From: Aphelidium insulamus
Taxonomy: Eukaryota; Aphelidiomycota; Aphelidea; Aphelidiaceae
Reading direction: 5' to 3'
Length of the DNA stretch: 64,000 nt
Assembly (NCBI GenBank): GCA_036784855.1
Contig: JAZDSV010000043.1
Coordinates: 48,641 to 112,640, forward strand
Below, in pieces: positions 30,897-43,189 of the stretch (position 1 is the first letter of the stretch; each line of letters begins with the position of its first letter). A model generated the notes under the pieces. It was given only the letters and a program-made list of their open reading frames with translations, did not search any database and had not been told where the DNA came from. Made by a program: the position numbers and the translations under genes.

Positions 30897-32761
30897 ATGG
30901 CCGCGGGAGATGTAGCGCTGTGGGCCGTGATGGCGGCTCATTGCATCTACAGTCCCTACACCAAGGTGGAGGAGAGCTTCAACCTGCAGGCAATGCATGA
31001 CTTTATGTCATGGATACTGTCTGCCGAGGGGCACTTTAGCATCACTCAGGTACGAGAAACTGCACACGCTTCACTTACAGCTACTTGACACACGGCAGTT
31101 TGACCACCTGACGTTTCCGGGAGTAGTGCCACGCACGTCACTCGGCGCCGCTCTTGTCGCCGCCATCGCCACCCCGATATATCGCGTGCTGATGCTGCTG
31201 GGTGACGTGTATGCACCACCAGGAACGGTGACCAAGTTCCACGCGCAGATTCTATGTCGCCTGGTGCTGGGCACACTGGTCGTGCTGGCCATGGCGCGGT
31301 TTCGGCTGGCTGTTCGTAGGGTCTTTGGACCCTCGGTGGCTGCCTGGACCGCCGCGTGGACCATCAGCCAGTTTCATTTCGTATTCTACGCGTCCCGCAC
31401 GCTTCCCAACACTTTTGCACTTGCACTGGGTATGGAGTTGTGGTACACTATATATTGTACTGAACATTATATACTCATCGCTGCAGTGTTGAGAGCATTT
31501 GCCGCGTGGTTGGAGATGGAACTGGAACAATTGAATAAGGTTAAACTGCGCTCCAAGTGGACAAGGATGCTTTGCTATGCAGTTCCAGCCACGGCGGTGT
31601 TTCGATCAGAGCTGGTTCTGCTGTTTGGACCACTTCTGCTACTGGAAGTGTTTTGGCATCGACGCATTCCACTCGTGCCGGGGATCTTGCGTGGGATTAC
31701 CATTCTTGCTGTCACACTTGGTTAGCATTGTGGCTGTGTTATCTTCAGATCTTATATGCTTTGCAGTGATTGCCACGCCGCTGGACGGATGGTTCTGGCG
31801 GCAGGGATGGTTGGCGTGCCCAGAGGCCGTGGTGTTTTGGTTCAACACGGTGCAGAACCAGAGCAGCCGCTGGGGAACATTGCCATGGCACACATATTTC
31901 TCTGCCATGCTGCCGAAACTTTTATTACTGGCGGTTCCAGTGGCGGTCTATGCATTGATAATGGATGCGTATAGCAGGCAGCATCGGTTGCGGCAGTATG
32001 CGGGGGTGCTGGCCGTATTTGTGTCCATGTACTCTTGTCTTGGTCACAAGGAATGGCGCTTCATCGTGTATGCTGTGCCCATGCTTAATTTCTTTGCCGC
32101 TTACGGCGCCACCCTCTTGTACGTTACACACTTTTTTATGTGTTTCGCTGTTAGTACGATAGTAACTATGTCAGGACGAGAAACAAAAAATATGGCCGAC
32201 ACCTATTGGCAGTACTGACGGCATGCGTGATGTTCAACAGCGTTCTGTCGGCCGGCATGTCTTACGTGTCCAGCTGGAACTATCCTGGTGGCCATGCACT
32301 GGCCAGACTGCACACCATTGCCGCTAATGTACCCCATGGTGAGTTTTGTTAATCTTTTTTGCATTTCCTATATGACAATACCTATTTCAGTTAGCTGTCA
32401 TATGGACATCGAGACGGCAATGACCGGTGCATCTCTGTTTGGAGAGCTAAATCGTGGGACGCTGGTGCATGATGGCCGGCCTGTATGGCAGTACTCGCGC
32501 AATGAAACACAGCTGTCATCACTGAACGAGTTCCTGGCAGCCAACTACACCCACATTGTCACTGCCACGCCAGAAAAGTACACAAGTCGATACAGTACAA
32601 TTGAGACTGTTTATGGCTACCACAGACTGGTCATACCTCTCCTCAGCAGGCGAAGGCATACGGAAGAAGATAAGGACTCAAAAGCAATCAACATTGCGGG
32701 CCCACTAGCCACGATGCTACTCTCGCCCAAGCTCTACATAATGCAGAGGACATCAACATGA
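30897..32761 (+). CDS. ALG12: ALG12 alpha-1,6-mannosyltransferase
   Basis: ALG12 adds the eighth mannose to the dolichol-linked N-glycan precursor in the ER lumen. The spliced protein has the family landmarks: [59 protein letters not shown], and the diagnostic [16 protein letters not shown], which separates ALG12 from ALG9 and PIG-B. Several membrane helices are evident. Five GT-AG introns (after ITQ, LAL, VTL, TLL and VPH) keep frame. The C-terminus ([19 protein letters not shown]) is lumenal-like. The ATG at 30897 gives a short N-terminus as in relatives. Confidence 0.93.
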
Positions 32762-33076
32762 AAGAGTAGTGTAATCTAATGTTCATATCACTTAACTTGT
32801 ACTTGTCGACGTACTATCCAACGCTATGATGAAAGGCTCTGTGAGTGACATGTGTATTGCAGTTGCCCACCTTTTGAAACATGACAGCATTCAAGATACA
32901 AGAGCATATAACTATGCTGAAAGTACGACACCCACTGTATATAGTATCTGCGCAATTGTACTACTTGCATAAAGAATATATGTATGCACGTACTTGGTAG
33001 ATATGAAGGCCGTGAGAGTATTGTTTCCCTGCAAGGCATTCCCTTCACTTAAATAGCAACAGTGTATCACACAACT

Positions 33077-36000
33077 ATGGTCGCCACGAGAAGCGCCGCC
33101 GCCGCCAAAAAGGCCTCCGACGACCCCGCCGGCTCCAACAAGCAGCCCAAGGAGGACGAGCCATCCACCGCTAAGGGCCAGAAGGCTACTGATGCCGCTG
33201 GTAAACCTGCTGTGGACGAGGAGGAGCTGGTGAGTCTCAAGTTGCCACATGCCGCTCGCCACACTCATTCACTCACTCACTCACACCATGCACCACCACA
33301 GTCCGAGGCAGACCAGCAGCTCAAGACCGAGCTGGAGACACTGGTGGCTCAGGTGCTGGACCCCAAAGCATCTAGTCACCGCGCGGCTCTGGATGCCATG
33401 CGCACCCACATCCGCACCGCCACCACATCCATGACCTCGGTGCCGAAACCGCTAAAGTTCCTCCGTCCGCACTATGCCGACCTTCAAGGAGCGCTGCCTG
33501 CCATGTCTGGTGCTTATGAGAAGGTATGTGTCGTGTGTTCATATATATATATATATATATATATATTGTATTCGATATTGACTGCATTATGTGCAGAAGT
33601 TCCTGGCCGATGTGCTGTCCATATTGGCAGTGTCGTTTGCCGATGACAAGAATACCCGCGACTGCCTCAAGTACCGACTGCAGGGTTCCGCCGACGCTCT
33701 GGGCTCCTGGGGCCACGAATACGTGCGGTTAGTGCACTTCCATTGCATAGTGTGTGAACTAAACATCTGCAGCCACCTGTCCACCGAGATTATGGCCGAG
33801 TATACGGAGCGCAGTGAGAAGGAGCAGCCAGTGACAGACATTATGGCACTGGCGCAGGAAATGGTGCCCTTCTTCATGAAGCACAATGCCGAGGCCGATG
33901 CGTGCGATTTGCTGCTGGAGTTGGAGTCGCTGACATCAATTGTCGCGCACACCGACAAGGACATGTACTCGCGCGTCTGTCTCTACCTGATAAGGTGTGA
34001 GACTTATATCTCTCTATTATGTCTGCTAAAATATTAAGACTAACTTTTATAGCTGCGCCAATTATCTGCCACAGCCAGACGATGTTAACACGCTACGTGT
34101 GGTGCACACAATCTACCGCAAGTTTGACCAGTGGACGCCCGCGATGTCTGTCGCCATGAAGCTGAATGACCAAGCGCTGATCAAGCAGGACTTTACCGAG
34201 TGCCCCGACATGTATGTACTTGTTCAGTCTTATCTTTGTACGTACTAATTCCTCGTGCAGGCTGGTGAAGCGCCAGATGGCGTACATGCTGGCACGGCAG
34301 ATGGTGTCGCTGGATGTGGAGGATGAGCAGCTAAATGCCATTCTGACCAACGCACACCTGGCCACGCAGTTTGCCGGTCTGGCCCGTGAGCTGGACGTCG
34401 TGGAGCCCAAGGTGCCGGAAGACATTTACAAGAGCCATCTGGAGAATATCCGCCCGTCATTCGGTCTGGCCAACGTCGATTCGGCCAAGCAAAACCTGTC
34501 GGCCACCTTTGTCAATGCATTTGTCAACTGCGGTTTCGGCAACGACAAGCTGATCGTGCAGGCGGAGGAGGGCAGCAGCTGGATCTACAAGAACAAGGAC
34601 CACGGCATGACCAGTGCGGCCGCATCGCTCGGCATGATCATGCTGTGGGACGTGGAGATGGGTTTGACGCAGATTGACAAGTTCTTGTACTCCACCGACG
34701 ACTACATCAAGGCCGGCGCTCTGCTCGCCATCGGCATTGTGAACAGCGGTGTGCGCAACGAGAGCGACCCCGCCGTGGCCCTGCTCTCCGAGTACATCAA
34801 CGACAAGAGCGCCAATGTCCGCGTGGCCGCCATCATGGGTCTGGGCATTGCGTATGCCGGCTCGGCACGCCAGGACATCGCCGAATTGCTGCTGCCCATT
34901 GTCAGTGACACCACACTGACCATGGAACTGTCGGCATTCGCCGCCTTGTCCGTGGGTCTGGTGTGCGTGGGCACATGCGACGGCGAGGTGACCAGTGTTA
35001 TTCTGCAGACAATGATGGAGCGTGACGAAACGGCGCTCAAGGACACTTACTCGCGCTTCTTGGCGCTGGGTCTGGCGCTGCTCTACCTGGGCAAGCAGGA
35101 CGCGGCCGAGGCCACCCTCGAAACACTCAAGGTCATTGAGCAGCCGATCGGCAAGCAAGCCTGCGTGCTGGTTGAGGCGTGCGCCTTCTCTGGCACCGGC
35201 AACGTGCTCAAGATCCAGGAGATGCTGCACCTGTGCAACGACCATCTGGACAAGGAGAAGGAGGACGATGCGTTTCAGGGTTTCGCCACGCTCGCTATTG
35301 CCATGATGTCGATGGGCGAGGAGATTGGCTCGCAGATGGCCCTGCGCTCCTTCAACCACTTGGTATGACCATTATATGCACTGTCATATGTAATAGCTAA
35401 CTATACTGTGCAGATGCACTATGGTGAGGCTTCCGTGCGCCGTGCCATACCGCTGGCGATTGGGTTGCTGTGCGCGTCGAACCCGCTGGTCACCGTTCTG
35501 GACACGTTGAGTCGATTCTCGCACGATCACGACCAGGAGGTGGCTCTGAACGGGATATTCGCCATGGGCCTGGTGGGTGCGGGGACAAATAATGCGCGCC
35601 TGGCGCAGATGCTGCGACAGCTGGCCGTGTTCTACCACAAGGACGCTGGCTGCCTGTCCATGGTGCGCATTGCACAGGGTCTGGTGCATATGGGCAAGGG
35701 CACCATGTCGGTGAACCCGTACCACTCCAACCGCTTCCTGATGTCGCCCGTGGCCGTCGCCGGTCTCTTGGCCACCATTATTGCCTTCACCGACGTCAAG
35801 AGCAGTAAGTGCAGTGTATGCAATCCAACTGTTGTTCATCCCTGCAGTGATACTGGGCAAGTCGCATTATGTACTATTTTATCTGGTGTGCGCGATATAC
35901 CCGCGCTTCTTCATCACCCTGGACGAGGAGGGCAAGAACATCCCGGTGACGGTGCGTGTGGGCCAAGCGGTGGACACGGTGGGCCAGGCCGGCCGACCAA

Positions 36001-36167
36001 AGACCATCACCGGCTTCCAGACACACTCGACGCCGGTGCTCCTGGCGCACTCGGAACGCTCTGAACTGGCGACGGACGAGTACTTGCCGGTGTCGCACAT
36101 CCTGGAAGGCTTTGTCATCCTGAAGAAGAATCCAAACTTTGAAGCCGAAGACCCGGCCGCCAAATAG
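33077..36167 (+). CDS. RPN1: 26S proteasome regulatory subunit RPN1 (PSMD2)
   Basis: RPN1 is the scaffold of the proteasome base that binds ubiquitin-like shuttle factors. After an Ala/Lys/Asp-rich N-terminus come [38 protein letters not shown] and WGHEYVR. Next is the toroid of PC repeats: [93 protein letters not shown]. The C-terminal [16 protein letters not shown] and [18 protein letters not shown] are diagnostic. Seven GT-AG introns; the one at about 33525-33596 contains an (AT)n run. The frame is intact throughout, showing that long core genes here assemble cleanly. Confidence 0.97.
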
Positions 36168-36344
36168 TGTTAGCTGTTCGCGCGTCTGTCTGCGTGTGGT
36201 GTCGAGAACGTTACTTTAACCACAACACTGACGCTTGCCATTGTATTGCATCTTGTTTTACAGTTTGGTGTGCAATTGCAAGGAAGAAAGGGGCTTCAAT
36301 ATTTCTTGCAAATGTTTATTTCCCTTGCAATGACCAGCAGCAGA

Positions 36345-38906
36345 TTATGAGTCGGCGTCAGGCTGCTTAAACTCCACCAGCACCTTGTCCTCCTCGACCA
36401 TCTGGCCCACGGTGAATGGCAGCCGCTCCACCGTGCCGTCCATCGGCGCCCTGATCACATGCTCCATTTTCATCGCCTCCAGCACCACCAATGCCATTCC
36501 CTTGGTTATCTTTTGTCCTGGCTTGCAGAGAATTTGCGATATTTTACTTGGCTGCCAATATATATATTTAGATAATAACATATGAAAACGTAATTGAGTA
36601 CCATTGGGGACTTGACGGACGTGGCGGAGGACGTGCTGGCCGCATTACCAGACAACACGGCATCCAGACCACCCAACGCAACTCGCAGTGTCAGAGTGCC
36701 ATCCGTCTGTGTTTATCATCATCAGCATAGAAAAGGTATACAATTAAATGAAACCTACCCGGCTAAACACATTCACGCAGTCGTCCACCAGCACCGTGCG
36801 ACTGAAGTACGTCTGTGCGGCAGTGTGGTAGGATGATACGGCAGTTGTCTCGTTGGCTGGCTGCATATCAGACACGGCCACATTGTCAAATGCCTTAGTG
36901 CTTCCGTCGGGGAGTGTGACCTGTGCAATTATAGTACATCGCAATGTTGTATACCGTTCCGTGTACCGTGACATTGTATCCGTCGGCAGTCGCGGTGCAC
37001 AGTACATCGACCTGTGACTCACTGTCGGGATAGTCATCAAGCGTGAACTGCAAGCGCCGCGAGTTGCTGCCATTCAGTCTGAAGTTGTCCAATGCACTCC
37101 ATGGTGACAATGTGGAGTGAACCCCGGGATTCCCATCTATCTCCCGCTGCAACAAGGCCAGTACGCCCTGCATGACCAGCGCAGCACTGGGAACAGTCGG
37201 CGGAGACAGCAATGACTGCTCGTGCTTCTTGATGAAACCAGTTTCAACGTGACCGGCAATGAATTCCGGGTGTGCCGCGAGCGCCTTCAGGAACGGAATG
37301 TTTGTGGTGGGGCCAACGACTTCGTATTCGGCCAGCGACTGGCGGAGTTTCTGCAGCGCCGACGCACGATCTTTGCCCCACACTACCAGCTTTGCAATCA
37401 TGGGGTCGTAGTAGACCGAGACCTGGTCACCCTGACGCACGCCAGTCTCCACGCGCACCACATCTGATGGGGCAGGTGTGCTGAGGTGGCGCAGGGTGCC
37501 AGTGTCGGGCAGAAAGTTGTTGCGAGGATTCTCGGCATAGATTCGAGTTTCGAACGAGTGGCCGCGCAATGCCAACTCAGACTGCAACTTTGGCAACCGA
37601 TTTCCCGCCGCCACCTCCAGCTGCCTGCTCGAATATTAATAAAGATGCTGGTAACAATACGTAAATATAAATTGCGTACCATTCTACGAGATCAGTGCCG
37701 GTGACCATTTCTGTGACTGGATGCTCCACCTGAAGCCGCGTGTTCATCTCCATAAAGTAGAACTTCTGGTCAGTGTTGTCCATGATGAACTCGACGGTGC
37801 CGGCGCCGACATAGTTGACAGCCTGCGCGGCGGCCACCGCCTTCCTGCCCAACTCATGTCGCAGCTCCTCCGATAGATGAGGCGCCGGTGCCTCTTCGAT
37901 AATCTTTTGGTGCCGGCGCTGCACGCTGCAGTCACGTTCAAACAGGTAGACGGCATTGCCCAGCTTGTCGCAAAACACCTGGACCTCGACGTGGCGCGGC
38001 GTGGTCAAATACTTTTCCACCAGCACGCGGTCATCTCCAAATGACTTGGTGGCCTCTCGCCGCGACGATGTCAACATTTCCTCAAACTCTGCCGGGGACT
38101 CGACCACTCTCATTCCCTGGAAAATATAGAGGTTTGTACGTTTACAGTGTACACCACTAATTTTACCTTGCCACCACCGCCCTTGATGGCCTTGATGAGC
38201 ACGGGGTAGCCAATGAGGGCCGCCTGCTCCTTGAGGAATGCCGTGTCCTGATTGTCACCGTGATAGCCGGGCACCACGGGAACCTTGGCACGGGACATGA
38301 TATCCTTGGACGCGCTCTTGGAACCCATGGCCACGATGGCCGCAGGTGGCGGGCCGATGAATGTCAGTCCGGCCTTGTCCACCGCGGCGGCAAAGTCGGC
38401 ATTCTCCGACAGGAATCCGTAGCCGGGGTGTATGGCCTAGTATACAGTGTTATACTACTTGTATACTAGTAGATAGCATATAAGGTATAAAGCGCACCTG
38501 TGCCCCAACACTCTTGGCCGCCTGGATGATCTTGTCGCCGCGGAGATAACTCTCTGCTGACGGGGCGGCCCCGATGGCAATTGCTTCGTCGGCCTGATGG
38601 TGGTGGTGTTACATAAATATATACAGACAGCCGCGAACGTACCAGCTGCACGTGCATGGCATCCCGGTCAATGTCGCTGTAGACGGCCACCGTGCGCACG
38701 CCCAGCCGCTTGCACGTCTGCATGACCCGGCACGCAATCTCGCCGCGGTTGGCAATGAGCACCTTGTCAAACAGGGGCCGGCGCTCCATCAGAGGTCCAT
38801 CCTTTGTGGCCGGACTACTGGTGGCCAGTGCACGTCCAGTACCGTGGCGCTGCAGGGGACGCGCTGCCCACAGGCGGCACCCAGCGGTGCCAAAGCGTGC
38901 CAGCAT
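36345..38906 (-). CDS. MCCC1: Methylcrotonyl-CoA carboxylase alpha (biotin) subunit
   Basis: This mitochondrial enzyme of leucine breakdown joins biotin carboxylase and biotin carrier domains. The ATG at 38906 opens a mitochondrial presequence ([20 protein letters not shown]). Biotin carboxylase: [101 protein letters not shown] and [14 protein letters not shown] fit MCCC1 better than propionyl- or acetyl-CoA carboxylases. The biotin site is [17 protein letters not shown] near the C-terminus. All modelled introns are GT-AG. Its partner MCCC2 is not in the window. Confidence 0.92.
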
Positions 38907-39178
38907 ATTGTGTGCCTGTATGTCTGTAATAGAATTTCCCACGCCTGTCTGGCTGCTTGCACAGTCTTTGTTGTAGCGTTGTGCTGTTAAATACACAACT
39001 ATTGAATCATATATAAATCATATGCCTGTCTCTTACAAAGTGCGTATATACGCTATTACATTGTGTAGCACACATACAGATACTTGTATATTGTACTTAG
39101 AGGCTGTCCCACCAAAACACCATTGTAACAGCATTATACATTGTACAATGCAATGCAGACAAGTTATACTATATATAT

Positions 39179-39951
39179 TCATTCGGCATCGTCGGCCACG
39201 GGGTTGGCGTGGATGGTGACGCGCTGAATGTGAACTGGTTTGATGGGCCGGTGTCGCTGGTCCACCGGCACATTCTCCAGCGTCTCCAGCGCGTCCCACC
39301 CGTCGATCACCTTGCCGAACACGGTGTTCTTGTCGTCCAGGTGGGGCTGTGGCTGATACAGCACGTAGAACTGGGACGCATTGGTGTTGGGGCCGCTGTT
39401 TGCCATGGCCAGCACTCCGCGTGCGTTGTGCTACATATATGTAGTTACATAATATTTAATGAAAGTATGTATATAATGTCTATCAGTGTGCAGACATATC
39501 TTACCCTCAACTGTGGCCGTATCTCATCCGCAAACTTGTCGCACCATATGCTCTCTCCTCCGCGTCCAGTGCCGGTGGGATCACCCGTTCTAGACCGTTA
39601 GCATCTATATGCATATATTATACATACATACATACATTATATATATATATATATATTCATATATACATTCCAATTAACTTACTGCACCATGAACCCCTTC
39701 ATATTGCGGTGAAATATGCAACCAATGTAGTAGTCGGACGCGCACAAGGCCAGAAAGTTCTATGATGGAATAATCATTGGGGAATTGGAAATACGGCCAC
39801 GGCCAATGTACGCGCACCTCGCACGTCTGCGGACACAGAGCACAGTGCAGCTCCACCTTGATGTCGCCCAGTTCCGTGTGGAGCGTCACCGACTGCAGGT
39901 GGAGTTAGAGGAGCGAGATGGCCGTAATATGGATTTATGTACACGTGCCAT
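39179..39951 (-). CDS. PPIL3: Cyclophilin-type peptidyl-prolyl isomerase, PPIL3 class
   Basis: A small spliceosome-associated cyclophilin. Joined exons read SVTLHTELGDIKVELHC, CENFLALCASDYYIGCIFHR, MKGFMVQTGDPTGTGRGG, ARGVLAMANSGPNTNASQF, LDDKNTVFGKVIDGWD and IHANPVADDAE at the end, matching PPIL3 along its full length, including the short loops of this class. Catalytic FHR and GFMVQ are present. The start is the least certain part: the best model has a first exon of only the ATG (39949-39951) followed by an intron at 39893-39948 with a GCACGT donor, like the first intron of CBP20 in this window. Confidence 0.9.
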
Positions 39952-40065
39952 TTTGTAGTATGATCAGGATATGAAAGAAGCAAAGGGGCCTATCATAACC
40001 CCTATCGTAGCCGTACAGTGCTCAACGCGCCTCTTTTCAACCGCGCTACTCACAAAAATTTCAGC

Positions 40066-40913
40066 ATGCGGCCTGATATCATTTCTGCAGCGTTTGTCTT
40101 AGTCCTGGTAATAACGTGTTATGGTGATGTCGCATCGGCGCGCCGCGCGGACATGTGGCACAAGGCGCGTAGCCGGCTCCTCGACCTACGATTACCGGGT
40201 GCAAAGTGGGCTGCCGTCAACGGCATGCAGGCTGACAGTGACGTGCAGCCAATTGTCTGTTTTCACAGGTAAGCTGTGCTGCTGTTAGCTTGTATTCATT
40301 GTACTCAAAGCATTTTTCACTGGGCGCCTGCAGTCACGATATGGCCAAGCAGAACATTCGCGTTATCCTCGGTGGCAAGATTAATGGGAAGCCGGTCGAG
40401 CGGTCTATTGTAACTAAAGTCTCTCTGAAAAAGTATCAACGCCTCTATGAGAATATGGACCAGGACGATGAATATGATGCTGGCGGCCCGGCTGACTTGG
40501 ACGCTGACAATATGCAATCCACTTTGGATACCAGTGTGCAGGAGCAGCAGCAACAGCCCACCGCCGCACAGGATCCAGACACGATCATCAATGAGACAGC
40601 GATGAAGCAATTTCGCAGCAGCTACGAGATTGATGCTCTGAACAAGTACAGTCGGCATCATCCGTGCTACTATCTCCAGTTTCACATGCCCAAGTCTGCC
40701 GGCACGCTGGACAACGGCGACTTTTACCTGAAACTGCTGAACAAGTCTCAGCGGTATTTAAAGCTGTTCAAGACTATTTCTGTCAAACGTGGCTTGCAGC
40801 TGGGTGCAGTCGACGAGCATGTGGTAGACTGGGAAAGAGAAATGCTGGAACGAAAAATGCTGAAAAGAGAAACAATGCTGGCGTTGCGGCGATGGAGGGC
40901 GCTACGGGTGTGA
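40066..40913 (+). CDS. Secreted protein A of a tandem pair, unknown family
   Basis: The ATG at 40066 gives a signal peptide (SAAFVLVLVITCYGDVASA) and a mature start RRADMWHKARSRLLDLRL. One GT-AG intron follows IVCFH. Exon 2 encodes NIRVILGGKINGKPVERSI, a disordered Asp/Gln-rich linker (QEQQQQPTAAQDPD), and a conserved core CYYLQFHMPKSAGTLDNGDF then YLKLLNKSQRYLKLFKTI. It ends in a charged helix (WEREMLERKMLKRETML). The neighbour at 41329 shares exon structure and all these segments, so the two arose by tandem duplication. No known domain recognised; a secreted accessory function is inferred. Confidence 0.72.
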
Positions 40914-41258
40914 AGCGGAGTCAGCGAAATAATGTCGAGGCACATCAATATCAAGCATCGCAGTGCGGACTGTAGTATATACATACACTGGGGCATTTTA
41001 CCACCGGCTACTATAGGTTAGTGAGTATTGTTACTCGGATTATATGCTTGGCAACGACTAGCTGTAAGAACGCCCTTTCCTGATACAATTGACGATAGGA
41101 TTCGCCGATCGTATACCGATTGTATGATTGGCCGATTGTGGCGATCACGCTGCATACTTCCACAGGATACAGCAATAAGTAACCCCTTCACGATGCTGCG
41201 AATATTACTGGCCGATCGTATGTCCACGTGCCACTGCAGGATACACCCCCGCCGCGGC

Positions 41259-41266
41259 TATAAAAA
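41259..41266 (+). promoter_or_regulatory. TATA box of secreted protein B
   Basis: TATAAAAA lies 63 bp before the ATG at 41329, within GCTATAAAAAGCGCGC. It is one of the few clear TATA boxes in this window and suggests regulated, possibly strong, expression of this secreted gene. Confidence 0.6.
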
Positions 41267-41328
41267 GCGCGCAATCCTTCTCGATCTGCCTCTCTCTCAA
41301 CTAACTGTTAACTAGCAACTTCACTACT

Positions 41329-42954
41329 ATGCAACCATCAATCGTATCTGCAGCTATCGTGCTCGTCCTGGTGGCATGCCAGGGTGATTTCGCAACTGCC
41401 CGTGAGGACAAGTGGCACGAGGCACGTAGCCGCTTCCTTGATATGCGACTTCGGGCGGGAGCCAAGTGGTTTGGTGTCGAAGGTATGCAAGCCGGCGCTG
41501 ACGCGCAGCCTATTGTGTGCTTTAATGAGTAAGCAATGCTTTGGTGCAACATATTATGTTACATGCTCTAACACTGGGCAACTGTAGCAAAAATATGGCA
41601 CACCAAAAGCTTCGCCTCATTCTCGGCGGCATGGTTGGCAAAGCGAACAAAGAGCGCTCGATACTTGGAGTTGTTTTGGACAAGTTTGAGGGTTTGCCTG
41701 AGGACGTTGCTGATCATGCCGACGCATCTGATGCCGACACATCTGATGCGGAGAAGTCCAAAAAGTCTGATAAAAATATGCCCAAGACTAACGCGCCCCA
41801 GTCTGAGAAAGGCACTGAACAGCCCAAGGCCAGTGTGGACGACAATGCATCTGAGGTTAGCCTCGAGGATATGGAAGCTGGCACGCTGCCGCCACTCGTC
41901 ACTAGCGATTCGACGGACTCTGCTGAGCAGCAGCAATCCGCCAAAACTAAGACAGCGAATGATCAATTCCGCGATAACAATGAGATTGAAGAAAAAGTAC
42001 AACTTGCGCCACGACTGCTACTATCTCCGGTTTCATATTCCCGGTACTGCCAGCGAGCTCGATGGTGGTGACTTTTACCTCAAACTGCTGAACAAGTCGC
42101 AGCGGTACTTTAAGCTGTTCAAGACTATTTCTGTCAAACGTGGCTTGAAGCTTGTTGAGGGCAGTCATGATTCTAACTCGCCGCAAGAGATGGCAATGAA
42201 TGATTACCAGGCACCAAGCACTGATGACAATGGCAAACTAACTTCAGGCTCGGTACAGTTTTATGATCCGAATCAGGTAGCATCACCGCGTTCTCAAATG
42301 CAGCGCCAGCAATCTTTGGAAGCGAAATACCGCGAATATTCTCCGCGCCCCGACCTAAACTTCCACCATACTCTGCAGCAGTTGCCTTCAGGTTTACAGC
42401 CATATGTCAAGAATGAACACGATGCTGAAATGCTGCTGACGGCGTACAACATGGCCATGACCAACAGAATACAATTTGATGCTATAATGACGGCGTTGCG
42501 TGAACCAGGCGATGGCAGTAATGATGCTTGGTATTACAAGGCTGTGGCAGAGTTTTTACATTCGCGGTCACATGCTGGTGCCCCGATTCCCCGACTCCCA
42601 GCATATGAGAACATTGAATTTGACAGGAAAGATGTAACGCTGCCTGCCGAGCTGCAAAACCTTGTCGACCAAAGTGGCTTTAATGAGGATCTGCTGCTCC
42701 GTGCTTTCTACTTTATATGGACAGCCCCGAAAAATGAACTAGAGAATGATATCATCTATATGCGCCAGAACAAGGATCAAAATTTGAAGTACCTTCTCGC
42801 GGCTCAACAATATTTTGTTCAACAATCACAAAATCGGCCGCAATCCGTTCCACCATATGTTCATCAAGTTCTGAATGCGCTCGATGGTTTGAGTCGTCGC
42901 TTCCCCTCATCGTCCGCATCGTCCGTAGCTCCAAGTTCCCGCCGCCAGCAATAA
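41329..42954 (+). CDS. Secreted protein B of a tandem pair, with long C-terminal extension
   Basis: A paralogue of the gene at 40066: signal peptide (IVSAAIVLVLVACQGDFATA), DKWHEARSRFLDMRL, one GT-AG intron after IVCFN, then NMAHQKLRLILGG, an acidic linker (DASDADTSDAEKSKKSDK), CYYLRFHIPGTASELDGGDF and YLKLLNKSQRYFKLFKTI. Unlike A, it continues for about 250 residues with two related helical modules (DAEMLLTAYNMAMTNRIQF, then NEDLLLRAFYFIWTAPKNEL) and a Ser-rich end. The frame changes by one base in a run of five A at 41992-41996, inside sequence conserved between the copies, so it is either a frameshifted allele, a slippage site or an assembly error. Confidence 0.65.
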
Positions 42955-43189
42955 AAGCCCCCCAGCCGTCCACATCATTTCGCGCACCACCACCACGCCG
43001 AACTTTTCAAACAGCAATAATAATAAATCTCCCACTTTTCTACGCTGTCTGGAAGTATGTATGACACTGTGCTCTGCTAGAAGGCGCGTTAATATAATGC
43101 TTCGTCCAATGCAAATACGCAATCTGTGGCACTTTTATCAGGGTTGTGGTGCGCTGTATTGAACAGCACCGTCTCGCCGCAACATAAAT
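42955..43189. other. Intergenic DNA
   Basis: A short gap holding the 3' flank of secreted protein B and the NUP160 promoter. No other feature seen. Confidence 0.5.

Noticed and set aside
33541-33566. (AT)n run, also at 53944-53972 and 29068-29094, as possible origins or hairpins
   Set aside because: Simple AT microsatellites in introns or gaps; nothing else supports a function.
34457-35359. 300-codon open frame antisense to RPN1, and similar long antisense frames over AHCY and the 20.2-21.2 kb gene
   Set aside because: They mirror GC-rich codons of real genes on the other strand, have repetitive His/Gln/Val-rich composition and no recognisable domain.
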